This document shows positions 1-11,335 of a DNA stretch of 64,000 nt, in pieces. The first letter of the stretch is position 1; the number at the start of each line of letters is the position of its first letter. The translations under genes were made by a program, and so were the position numbers. Under the pieces are notes generated by a model. That model made no database searches. It saw only the letters and a list, made by a program, of their open reading frames with translations, and had not been told where the DNA came from. Origin of the DNA: Taudactylus pleione (lineage: Eukaryota > Chordata > Amphibia > Anura > Myobatrachidae); assembly GCA_031769625.1 (NCBI GenBank), contig JAUIMM010001596.1:186001-250000 (forward strand), in the 5' to 3' direction.

Positions 1-1374
1 ACAGAAGTTGATTTTGGTGCTTAATTTTGACACAGAACTCTCCGGAAATATGTTTACCCGTATGAAAATTTCTGTAAGCCCCGGACCTTAAAAATCGGGC
101 AAAAAAATTTTTCTTAAAAAATCCCCAAATTCTGCTTAAAACTTTCAGTAAACCTTAAAAAAGATTTGCTGCGGTGACAGAAGTTGATTTTGGTGCTTAA
201 TTTTGACACAGAACTCTCCGGAAATATATTTACCCGTATGAAAAATTCTGTAAGCCCCGGACCTTAAAAATCGGCCAAAAAATTTTTTCTTCAAAAATCC
301 CCAAATTCTGCTTAAAACTTTCAGTAAACCTTAAAAAAGATTTGATGCGGTGACAGAAGTTGATTTTGGTGCTTAATTTTGACACAGAACTCTCCGGAAA
401 TATATTTACCCGTATGAAAATTTCTGTAAGCCCCGGACCTTAAAAATCGGGCAAAAATTTTTTTCTTCAAAAATCCCCAAATTCTACTTAAAACTTTCAG
501 TAAACCTTAAAAAAGATTTGATGCAGTGACAGAAGTTGATTTTGGTGCTTAATTTTGACAAAGAACTCTCCGGAAATATATTTACCCGTATGAAAATTTC
601 TGTAAGCCCCGGACCTTAAAAATCGGCCAAAAAATTTTTTCTTCAAAAATCCCCAAATTCTGCTTAAAACTTTCAGTAAACCTTAAAAAAGATTTGCTGC
701 GGTGACAGAAGTTGATTTTGGTGCTTAATTTTGACACAGAACTCTCCGGAAATATATTTACCCGTATGAAAATTTCTGTAAGCCCTGGACCTTAAAAATC
801 GGGCAAAAAATTTTTTCTTCAAAAATCACCAAATTCTGCTTAAAACTTTCAGTAAACCTTAAAAAAGATTTGCTGCGGTGACAGAAGTTGATTTTGGTGC
901 TTAATTTTGACACAGAACTCTCCGGAAATATATTTACCCGTATGAAAATTTCTGTAAGCCCCGGACCTTAAAAATCGGCCAAAAAATTTTTTCTTCAAAA
1001 ATCCCCAAATTCTGCTTAAAACTTTCAGTAAACCTTAAAAAAGATTTGCTGCGGTGACAGAAGTTGATTTTGGTGCTTAATTTTGACACAGAACTCTCCG
1101 GAAATATATTTACCCGTATGAAAAATTCTGTAAGCCCCGGAACTTAAAAATCGGCCAAAAATTTTTTTCTTCAAAAATCCTCAAATTCTGCTTAAAACTT
1201 TCAGTAAACCTTAAAAAAGATTTGCTGCGGTGACAGAAGTTGTTTTGGTGCTTAATTTTGACACAGAACTCTCCGGAAATATATTTACCCGTATGAAAAA
1301 TCTGTAAGCCACGGACCTTAAAAATCGGGCAAAAATTTTTTTCTTCAAAAATCGCCAAATTCTGCTTAAAACTT

Positions 1375-2040
1375 TCAGTAAACCTTAAAAAAGATTTGCT
1401 GCGGTGACAGAAGTTGATTTTGGTGCTTAATTTTGACACAGAACTCTCCGGAAATATATTTACCCGTATGAAAAATTCTGTAAGCCCCGGACCTTAAAAA
1501 TCGGGCAAAAATTTTTTCTTCAAATATCCCCAAATTCTGCTTAAAATTTTCAGTAAACCTTAAAAAAGATTTGATGCGGTGACAGAAGTTGATTTTGGTG
1601 CTTAATTTTGACACAGAACTCTCCGGAAATATATTTACCCGTATGAAAATTTCTGTAATCCCCGGACCTTAAAAATCGTTCAAAAAATTTTTTCTTCAAA
1701 AATCCCCAAATTCTGCTTAAAACTTTCAGTAAACCTTAAAAAAGATTTGCTGCGGTGACAGAAGTTGATTTTGGTGCTTAATTTTGACACAGAACTCTCC
1801 GGAAATATATTTACCCGTATGAAAATTTCTGTAAGCCCCGGACCTTAAAAATCGGCCAAAAATTTTTTTCTTCAAAAATCCCCAAATTCTGCTTAAAACT
1901 TTCAGTAAACCTTAAAAAAGATTTGCTGCGGTGACAGAAGTTGATTTTGGTGCTTAATTTTGACACAGAACTCTCCGGAAATATATTTACCCGTATGAAA
2001 ATTTCTGTAAGCCCTGGACCTTAAAAATCGGGCAAAAAAT
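1375..2040. repeat. Recurring satellite block, copy A (also near 53677 and 63001)
   Basis: This run of about four monomers carries a rare sequence of variants: TTCAAATATCC with AAAATTTTCAG and GATTTGATGCGG, followed by CTGTAATCCCCGG. The same order recurs at about 53677-54342 (offset 52302) and about 63001-63666 (offset 61626). Copies A and C also share the 3 bp deletion AGAAGTTGTTTTGG just upstream, at 1238 and 62864. The three copies therefore descend from one block that was duplicated over tens of kilobases. Boundaries are approximate and identity was not computed. Confidence 0.7.
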
Positions 2041-5000
2041 TTTTTCTTCAAAAATCCCCAAATTCTGCTTAAAACTTTCAGTAAACCTTAAAAAAGATTT
2101 GATGCGGTGACAGAAGTTGATTTTGGTGCTTAATTTTGACACAGAACTCTCCGGAAATATATTTACCCGTATGAAAATTTCTGTAAGCCCCGGACCTTAA
2201 AAATCGGCCAAAAAATGTTTTCTTCAAAAATCCCCAAATTCTGCTTAAAACTTTCAGTAAACCTTAAAAAAGATTTGCTGCGGTGACAGAAGTTGATTTT
2301 GGTGCTTAATTTTGACACAGAACTCTCCGGAAATATATTTACCCGTATGAAAATTTCTGTAAGCCCATGACCTTAAAAATCGGGCAAAAAATTTTTTCTT
2401 CAAAAATCCCCAAATTCTGCTTAAAACTTTCAGTAAACCTTAAAAAAGATTTGTTGCAGTGACAGAAGTTGATTTTGGTGCTTAATTTTGACACAGAACT
2501 CTCCGGAAATATATTTACCCGTATGAAAATTTCTGTAAGCCCCGGACCTTAAAAATCGGGCAAAAAATTTTTTCTTCAAAAATCCCCAAATTCTGCTAAA
2601 AACTTTCAGTAAACATTAAAAAAGATTTGCTGCGGTGACAGAAGTTGATTTTGGTTCTTAATTTTGACACAGAACTCTCTGGAAATATATTTACCCGTAT
2701 GAAAATTTCTGTAAGCCCCGGACCTTAAAAATCGGCCAAAAAATTTTTTCTTCAAAAATCCCCAAATTCTGCTTAAAACTTTCAGTAAACCTTAAAAAAG
2801 ATTTGCTGCGGTGACAGAAGTTGATTTTGGTGCTTAATTTTGACACAGAACTCTCCAGAAATATATTTACCCATTTGAAAAATTCTGTAAGCCGCGGACC
2901 ATAAAAATCGGGCAAAATTTTTTTTCTTCAAATATCCCCAAATTCTGCTTAAAATTTTCAGTAAACCTTAAAAAAGATTTGATGCGGTGACAGAAGTTGA
3001 TTTTGGTGCTTAATTTTGACACAGAACTCTCCGGAAATATATTTACCCATATGAAAATTTCTGTAAGCCCCGGACCTTAAAAATCGGCCAAAAATTTTTT
3101 TCTTCAAAAATCCCCAAATTCTGCTTAAAACTTTCAGTAAACCTTAAAAAAGATTTGCTGCGGTGACAGAAGTTGATTTTGGTGCTTAATTTTGACACAG
3201 AACTCTCCGGAAATATATTTACCCGTCTGAAAAATTCTTTAAGCACCGGACCTTAAAAATCGGCCAAAAATTTTTTTCTTCAAAAATCCCCAAATTCTGC
3301 TTAAAACTTTCAGTAAACCTTAAAAAAGATTTGCTGCGGTGACAGAAGTTGATTTTGGTGCTTAATTTTGACACAGAACTCTCCGGAAATATATTTACCC
3401 ATTTGAAAAATTCTGTAAGCCCCGGACCTTAAAAATCGGGCAAAAATTTTTTTCTTCAAATATCCCCAAATTCTGCTTAAAACTTTCAGTAAACCTTAAA
3501 AAAGATTTGATGCGGTGACAGAAGTTGATTTTGGTGCTTAATTTTGACACAGAACTCTCCGGAAATATATTTACCCGTATGAAAATTTCTGTAAGCCCCG
3601 GACCTTAAAAATCGGGCAAAAAATTTTTTCTTCAAAAATCCCCAAATTCTGCTTAAAACTTTCAGTAAACCTTAAAAAAGATTTGCTGCGGTGACAGAAG
3701 TTGATTTTGGTGCTTAATTTTGACACAGAACTCTCCGGAAATATATTTACCCGTATGAAAAATTCTGTAAGCCCCGGACCTTAAAAATCGGGCAAAAATT
3801 TTTTTCTTCAAAAATCCCCAAATTCTGCTTAAAACTTTCAGTAAACCTTAAAAAAGATTTGCTGCGGTGACAGAAGTTGATTTTGGTGCTTAATTTTGAC
3901 ACAGAACTCTCCAGAAATATATTTACCCGTATGAAAAATTCTGTAAGCTCCGGACCTTAAAAATCAGTCAAAATTTTTTTTCTTCAAAAATCCCCAAATT
4001 CTGCTTAAAACTTTCAGTAAACCTTAAAAAAGATTTGCTGCGGTGACAGAAGTTGATTTTGGTGCTTAATTTTGACACAGAACTTTCCGGAAAAATATTT
4101 ACCTGTTTGCAAAATTCTGTAAGCCCCGGACCTTAAAAATCGGCCAAAAATTTTTTTCTTCAAAAATCCCCAAATTCTGCTTAAAACTTTCAGAAAACCT
4201 TAAAAAAGATTTGCTGCGTTGACAGAAGTTGATTTTGGTGCTTAATTTTCACACAGAACTCTCCGGAAATATATTTACCCGTATGAAAATTTCTGTAAGC
4301 CCCGGACCTTAAAAATCGGGCAAAAATTTTTTTCTTCAAATATCCCCAAATTCTGCTTAAAATTTTCAGTAAACCTTAAAAAAGATTTGATGCAGTGACA
4401 GAAGTTGATTTTGGTGCTTAATTTTGACACAGAACTCTCCGGAAATATATTTACCCGTTTGAAAAATTCTGTAAGCCCCGGACCTTAAAAATCGGGCAAA
4501 AAAATTTTTCTTAAAAAATCCTCAAATTCTGCTTAAAACTTTCAGTAAACCTTAAAAAAGATTTGCTGCGGTGACAGAAGTTGATTTTGGTGCTTAATTT
4601 TGACACAGAACTCTCCGAAAATATATTTACCCGTATGAAAAATTCTGTAAGCCCCGGACCTTAAAAATCGGCCAAAAAATTTTTTCTTCAAAAATCCCCA
4701 AATTCTGCTTAAAACTTTCAGTAAACCTTAAAAAAGATTTGATGCAGTGACAGAAGTTGATTTTGGTGCTTAATTTTGACACAGAACTCTCCGGAAATAT
4801 ATTTACCCATATGAAAATTTCTGTAAGCCCCGGACCTTAAAAATCGGGCAAAAATTTTTTTCTTCAAAAATCCCCAAATTCTACTTAAAACTTTCAGTAA
4901 ACCTTAAAAAAGATTTGATGCAGTGACAGAAGTTGATTTTGGTGCTTAATTTTGACAAAGAACTCTCCGGAAATATATTTACCCGTATGAAAATTTCTGT

Positions 5001-7369
5001 AAGCCCGGACCTTAAAAATCGGCCAAAAAATTTTTTCTTCAAAAATCCCCAAATTCTGCTTAAAACTTTCAGTAAACCTTAAAAAAGATTTGCTGCGGTG
5101 ACAGAAGTTGATTTTGGTGCTTAATTTTGACACAGAACTCTCCGGAAATATATTTACCCGTTTGAAAATTTCTGTAAGCCCTGGACCTTAAAAATCGGGC
5201 AAAAAATTTTTTCTTCAAAAATCACCAAATTCTGCTTAAAACTTTCAGTAAACCTTAAAAAAGATTTGCTGCGGTGACAGAAGTTGATTTTGGTGCTTAA
5301 TTTTGACACAGAACTCTCCGGAAATATATTTACCCGTATGAAAATTTCTGTAAGCCCCGGACCTTAAAAATCGGGCAAAAATTTTTTTCTTCAAAAATCA
5401 CCAAATTCTGCTTAAAACTTTCAGTAAACCTTAAAAAAGATTTGCTGCGGTGACAGAAGTTGATTTTGGTGCTTAATTTTGACACAGAACTCTCCGGAAA
5501 TATATTTACCCATATGAAAATTTCTGTAAGCCCCGGACCTTAAAAATCGGCCAAAAAATTTTTTCTTCAAAAATCCCCAAATTCTGCTACAAAATTTCAG
5601 TAAACATTAAAAAATATTTGCTGCGGTGACAGAAGTTGATTTTTGTGCTTAATTTTGACACAGAACTCTCTGGAAATATATTTACCCGTATGAAAATTTC
5701 TGTAAGCCCCGGACCTTAAAAATCGGCCAAAAAATTTTTTCTTCAAAAATCCCGAAATTCTGCTTAAAACTTTCAGTAAACCTTAAAAAAGATTTGCTGC
5801 AGTGACAGAAGTTGATTTTGGTGCTTAATTTTGACACAGAACTCTCTGGAAATATATTTACCCGTTTGAAAAATTCTGTAAGCCCCGGACCTTAAAAATC
5901 GGCCAAAAATATTTTTTCTTCAAAAATCCCCAAATTCTGCTATAAACTTTCAGTAAACCTTAAAAAAGATTTGCTGCGGTGACAGAAGTTGATTTTGGTG
6001 CTTAATTTTGACACAGAACTCTCCGGAAATATATTTACCCATATGAAAAATTCTGTAAGCCCCGGACCTTAAAAATCGGCCAAAAAATGTTTTCTGCAAA
6101 AATCCCCAAATTCTGCTTAAAACTTTCAGTAAACCTTAAAAAAGATTTGATGCGGTGACAGAAGTTGATTTTGGTGCTTAATTTTGACACAGAACTCTCC
6201 GGAAATATATTTACCCGTATGAAAAATCTGTAAGCCACGGACCTTAAAAATCGGGCAAAAATTTTTTTCTTCAAAAATCCCCAAATTCTGCTTAAAACTT
6301 TCAGTAAACCTTAAAAAAAGATTTGCTGCGATGACAGAAGTTGATTTTGGTGCTTAATTTTGACACAGAACTCTCCGGAAATATATTTACCCATATGAAA
6401 ATTTCTGTAAGCCCCGGACCTTAAAAATCGGCCAAAAATTTTTTTCTTCAAAAATCCCCAAATTCGGCTTAAAACTTTCAGTAAACCTTAAAAAAGATTT
6501 GCCGCGGTGACAGAAGTTGATTTTGGTGCTTAATTTTGACACAGAACTCTCCGGAAATATATTTACCCATTTGAAAAATTCTGTAAGCCCCGGACCTTAA
6601 AAATCGGGCAAAAAATTTTTTCTTCAAATATCCCCAAATTCTGCTTAAAACTTTCAGTAAACCTTAAAAAAGATTTGATGCGGTGACAGAAGTTGATTTT
6701 GGTGCTTAATTTTGACACAGAACTCTCCGGAAATATATTTACCCGTATGAAAATTTCTGTAAGCCCCGGACCTTAAAAATCGGGCAAAAAATTTTTTCTT
6801 CAAAAATCCCCAAATTCTGCTTAAAACTTTCAGAAAACCTTAAAAAAGATTTGCTGCGTTGACAGAAGTTGATTTTGGTGCTTAATTTTCACACAGAACT
6901 CTCCGGAAATATATTTACCCGTATGAAAAATCTGTAAACCACGGACCTTAAAAATCGGGCAAAAATTTTTTTGTTCAAAAATCCCCAAATTCTGCTTAAA
7001 ACTTTCAGTAAACCTTAAAAAAGATTTGCTGCGGTGACAGAAGTTGATTTTGGTGCTTAATTTAGACACAGAACTCTCCGGAAATATATTTACCCGTATG
7101 AAAAATTCTGTAAGCCCCGGAACTTAAAAATCGGGCAAAAATTTTTTTCTTCAAAAATCCCCAAATTCTGCTTAAAACTTTCAGTAAACCTTAAAAAAGA
7201 TTTGCTGCGGTGACAGAAGTTGATTTTGGTGCTTAATTTTGACACAGAACTCTCCGGAAATATATTTACCCGTATGAAAAATCTGTAAGCCACGGACCTT
7301 AAAAATCGGCCAAAAATTTTTTTCTTCAAAAATCCCCAAATTCTGCTTAAAACTTTCAGTAAACCTTAA

Positions 7370-7393
7370 AAAAGATTTGCTGCGGTGACAGAA
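7370..7393. repeat. Target-site duplication, left copy, LINE 1
   Basis: These 24 bp of satellite run from AAAAGATTTGCTG to GGTGACAGAA and abut the 3' end of the element. They are repeated perfectly at 14509-14532 on the other side. The satellite then resumes with GTTGATTTTGG only after the right copy, so the 24 bp are a duplicated target, as expected from staggered cleavage during target-primed reverse transcription. The A-run makes the outer edge uncertain by a base or two. Confidence 0.93.
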
Positions 7394-7401
7394 TATGCTT
7401 C

Positions 7402-7407
7402 TTTATT
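7402..7407 (-). promoter_or_regulatory. AATAAA hexamer at the LINE copy 1 3' terminus
   Basis: The plus strand reads TTTATT, giving AATAAA in element sense and leaving only 8 nt (GAAGCATA) before the satellite begins. It matches the canonical polyadenylation signal and is kept in copy 2. A normal cleavage site lies 10-30 nt downstream, which would fall in the flanking satellite. Signal function is inferred. Confidence 0.6.
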
Positions 7408-7651
7408 TTAACTTGCAACAAAGATATATATATATACAATAATTACATATATAAAAAATAAATAAATAAATAGATAAAATATATATATACACAAAATCAA
7501 ATATCAACATAACGATACACAATATTACTCCATATTATGCCTTATAACCAAAAGAAAACTTTACCAATCCTAATAATAAACAACTTATCTCCTATGAGAA
7601 AAAGTAAGCAAGGATTTTAGAACAACAACTACCTTAACCACTATCTATATA

Positions 7652-7690
7652 TTTTTTTTTTTTTTTTATATATTATATATGTATATATAC
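7652..7690 (-). repeat. A16 plus TA-rich simple repeat in the 3' UTR of LINE copy 1
   Basis: The plus strand shows 16 T followed by an alternating AT stretch broken by TTA and TG. The corresponding tract in copy 2 (30091-30116) has the same order, T-run then AT-run, with different lengths. It is therefore an inherited part of the 3' UTR rather than a tail. Confidence 0.8.
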
Positions 7691-7891
7691 ACAGCAAACC
7701 ATAAAACAATACAAAAAACTTTAACTACTATCTATCTTATCTAATCCTACCCATCACCAATACACACCACCTCAGGTAGATGTATGTAAAACCTTTTCAA
7801 CAAAAAACAAAAAATAGAATAAAAAATCTACAGGGAGTGAAAGGACAGAAAAGAAACCCAGCTGAACAAGAAGAGACTTTCAACCACCCAC

Positions 7892-10800
7892 TCAAGGGGG
7901 TTTCAAAAGGCCCCACCACTGTGACCATCTGACAGCATCCAGTCTCCCCTTATCCAGATCCATCATCTTTTTCACCTCTTGCATAATCATACCTACCACC
8001 ACATCACAGGGGAGGACCTTCCTTCAAATAGATACCTGGCACCGTGCATTCCACGTGTGATACCTAACAGCTAAACTAACTAAAAAAATTGTGGTTAAAT
8101 TAAAGTCACCGTATCTTCTGACTACCCCATAAGCCCACTCAGGGTAACTAAGACCCGAAAGGCACGGGATACCAATGGCCTTTGAAACCTCCTCATAAAC
8201 CTTTACATTAAAAGGACACTCAAGCAGGAAGTGGTCCATCGTCTCCTCCACCCCTGGACATTCCTCCCGTGGGCAGCCACGTTCACTGGCACTTCGCCAC
8301 CTGAGGTTCCCTCCAACATAAAGCCTCCCATGAAAAGTGAGCCAGGCAATATCTTTGAACTTGGGCGGTAACCTTTGTGAATTTAACAAAACCAATCCAG
8401 CCGAAGCGACATTACCTGGACAGTCTCTCAGTGACAGCGGAACATGAAAGTGGGTGTGCAAAATTCTTCTCTCCAACTCCCTCCTAGAGAAGTTTTTGAC
8501 TTCACCCACTCCCACGTCATATCGCTTTATCACCTTCAAGCTCTGGATGACGTAGATCGGGAGGTAACCATGACGAATCCGGAAACTTCTCACTTGGCCT
8601 CCATCTATCCAGAATCTGAGGAAGGGAAACACCCATGGTCTAAATCCCTCTACCCACCGAGGAGGAGTGTCTAAAAACATGCTCCCAATGTTAAGCTTTA
8701 AAAAAGCTGTAACAAAAAAGATCACTGGGTTTACCATGTTCAAACCCCCATCTTTCCTCGGTCTGTAGGTGATACCCCTCTTCACTATATTGATCCTGTT
8801 CTTCCACAACAAGAGGAAGAACAAGGAATTCAATCTGGACCACAAAGATTGTGGCAAAAAGCACACGTAACTGACATACAAAAAAATCGGGATCAGGTAA
8901 GTTTTGCACAAGTCAACCCTTTCCCTCAAAGACAATTTCCATCTTTTCCAACTCTCTACCTTCTTGGTAGCATCCTCCAGCTTCTTAACCCAATTTAGGG
9001 AGGCATAATCTCCATGATCAAATTTGATACCAAGAATTTTAATCTGATCGTTGACCTGAGGGAAGCTGTCCGGAAGAGGAAAAGGCTCCCCCTCCTCCCC
9101 CATCCAGAAAACATCACACTTTTCTCGGTTTACTCTGGAGCACGAAGCCTCAGAGTACTCGCAAATGAGGTGTTCTATGCCACGGGCCTCTGCCTGCGAG
9201 GACAGAACCACCGTGACATCATCTGCGTAAGCCACCACCCTCAATGCAAACTCCGGACTCAGCTGCACCCCCCCTACAGTCCCACACTCTACCCTCCTAA
9301 CGAAGGGATCGATTGCAAAGACATACAGGAGGGGGCTCAGGGGACACCCCTGACGAACACCCGAGCCTACACCAAAGGTAGGGCCCACCCAACCGTTTAC
9401 CAGTGGAAAGCTTTCAGCCATATGATAGATCGTCTGTAACCAATTAACCACCCTCTCTGGAAGACCATACCATCTCAGTAGAGCCCAAAGGTACTCATGA
9501 TTCACTCGGTCAAAAGCTTTAGACTGATCCAATGCCAGTAAGTACTTTCCCCACTTCTCAGCCCTGCACCGCTCAATGGCCTCCCGGACACCAAGGACAG
9601 CACTAAAAGTGCTACGACCCTTCACCGTACAGTGCTGAGAAGGAGAAAGCAACAGCTCAGAAAACTCTGAAAGCCTGTTAAACAGTACCTTTGCCAAAAT
9701 CTTCCTGTCTGTATTGAGAAGGGCTATGGGGCGCCAGTTCTCAATACGAGACGAGTCCCTCCCTTTGGACAGCAAAATAAGCGCAGATAACCTCATGGAA
9801 GGAGGGAGGACTCCCTCATCCAGGCTCTCATTAAAAACTTCCACAAGGCGGGGAATCAGGAGGTCAGCAAAGGTCTTATAAAATTCAGATGTTAAACCAT
9901 CTGGTCCTGGTGATTTCTTGGGATTTAAACCCATTATCGCCTTCCTAACTTCCTCTGCGGTTATATCACTTGCCAAGGAGTCAAGAGAGGCACCCTGAGA
10001 ACTCAGACCAGGGGTTCCCCTCAGAAATTCCTCCATCCTCTCCCTGATGAGTGGCTGCTCAGACAGAAGATCAGAATAGTAGGACACAATAACATCCAGA
10101 ATGCCTTCCTTGTCAGTACGAAGAACACCCTGTCCGTCCACCAGTCCTCTGACATGTTTGGCGTCGACTGACCTCCTACAGCTCTGGTAGGGATCAGGCG
10201 AGTGGTACATACCATAATCCCTTTCCAAAACCAAGGATGCCAATCAGTTATATTGGAACTCTTTCATCTGAGCCTTCACTCGGGAGATTTCCCCATCATC
10301 TCCCTCCTCAGAGATCAGGAAATCCAATTTCCTTCTCAGATTACGGTAGATATTTTGCTTTATCAAGTTTTTCCTAGCTATAAGGCCACGGAAAAATTTG
10401 CAGGTTCTCTTTTTAATCACCTCCCACCACTCAGACCTACTCCAACCAGCCTCCAGAAGTGTCTCCTGAGATTGAAAGAAGACCCTGAAGGACTGCCTAA
10501 CTCTCTCTTCTTCCAGGAGTTCAGAGTTCAAACGCCACAGACCCCGCCCCTTCTGAGGGGTTTCTGAAGCATTCAAAGTTACTGAGAGCAAACCGTGATC
10601 GGAAAATTCCACCAACCTCACCCCAAGGGATGAAGTCTTGGAAGTCTCCTTAACAAAAAACCTATCTATCCTAGACCTACGACTACCACTAAAGTAGGTG
10701 AAACCCGTGAGGTCTGGGGAGTGACGAATATGCACATCCACCAAACCAGCCTGTCTAACCATGCTAACTAAAAAATTGGAATCATAGCCCAGGGGTCTCC

Positions 10801-11269
10801 TTGAGCCTCCCCTGTCTTTTGGCCTAACAACGGTATTAAAATCACCACCAAAGACGACCTGCTGGGCTGTAAAAAGAAAAGGTTTTATCTCCATAAAGAG
10901 ACTTTTCCTATCACCTGGTGTCTGTGGCCCATACACATTAATTAATCTCACATCTTGTCCCTTTATGTTGACATCCAAAATCATACATCTACCTGCTTGC
11001 AATTCAATAACCTTGTGCACAGTTACCATATCAGAAAATAGGACTGCCACCCCACCGTATGGCTCGGCCGCAAGAGACCAGTAAGAAGGACCCCTCCTCC
11101 ACTCCTGCTTCGCCTTGTGGAGGATATCCAATTTACTAATCCTAGTCTCTTGCAAAAATAAAACATCAACATCAATCGTATTGAAAAAATCAAAGGCCAT
11201 CATACGAGCACATTCGGACAACACGGAAGCCACATTAATCGTGGCACATCGTATAGGATGAGGATCCAT
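7892..11269 (-). pseudogene. LINE ORF2 (endonuclease-reverse transcriptase), two in-frame stops, copy 1
   Basis: This is the same length as the intact ORF2 of copy 2 (3378 bp), with no net indel. The ATG at 11267-11269 has A at -3 and G at +4. The first 341 codons encode the APE-type endonuclease, with LQET, NVYGPQ, GGDFN, SRIDRFF and FSDHG motifs. A TGA at 10244-10246 replaces Arg342 (CGG in copy 2). Residues 343-1081 then stay open and hold the reverse transcriptase, with KSPGPDG, DQSKAFD, RQGCPLSP and AYADD. A second TGA at 8024-8026 replaces Arg1082 (CGT in copy 2), 44 codons before the normal end. By my count the first 341 residues differ from copy 2 at 19 positions. Both stops replace CG-starting Arg codons and include a C-to-T change, consistent with methyl-CpG decay plus one further change each. 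A truncated 341-residue endonuclease could still be made in principle. Confidence 0.93.
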
Positions 11270-11335
11270 GTTTCTAGGTTATGGAATATTACAAGACCTT
11301 GCTTACTTTTACATACCATCACCAAAAAACAAGTC

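Larger units (their letters stand above)
1..7393. repeat. 176 bp satellite array, left segment
   Basis: Head-to-tail tandem repeat with a 176 bp period: the landmark ACAGAAGTTGATTTTGG starts at 1, 177 and 353 and recurs throughout. About 42 monomers are present. Each monomer joins a mixed part holding the palindromes TCCGGA and AAATATATTT to an A/T-tract-rich part ending AAAAAAGATTTGCTGCGGTG. Monomers differ by point changes and 1-3 bp indels, such as GGGCAAAA versus GGCCAAAA, or AAAAATCTGTAAGCCACGG with a 2 bp loss. No gene is present. Short open frames on the minus strand are translations of the repeat and change frame with each monomer because 176 is not a multiple of 3. The near-nucleosomal length fits centromeric or pericentromeric satellite, but location cannot be told from sequence. 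Confidence 0.97.
7394..7891 (-). other. 3' UTR of LINE copy 1
   Basis: This is non-coding sequence between the original ORF2 stop (TGA at 7892-7894) and the element end. It is A/T-rich, with TA-dinucleotide runs near 7421-7437 and 7480-7490 and a homopolymer at 7652-7667. In element sense the last bases are AATAAAGAAGCATA, joined directly to satellite beginning TTCTGTCACCGC. Both the order of sequence blocks and the terminal bases are shared with copy 2, so the 3' end is precise rather than ragged. No gene or RNA structure is recognised here. Confidence 0.85.

Noticed and set aside
1..352. CENP-B box in the satellite monomer
   Set aside because: I looked for the TTCG-N4-A-N2-CGGG core on both strands. 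The nearest string, TTCATACGGG, lacks the required core and spacing.
1110..1439. Repeated small minus-strand open frames (60-138 codons) across the satellite, all with a similar peptide
   Set aside because: They are the satellite read in a frame that happens to lack stops. 176 bp is not a multiple of three, so the frame changes at each monomer, and breaks fall at random variants. There is no start context or codon signal.
1..7393. CRISPR-like array (regular direct repeats)
   Set aside because: The repeats are contiguous 176 bp monomers with no unique spacers and no cas genes, so this is satellite DNA.
9014..9439. Plus-strand open frames opposite ORF2 in both LINEs
   Set aside because: They are complements of the reverse-transcriptase frame, differ in length between copies and match no recognisable domain.
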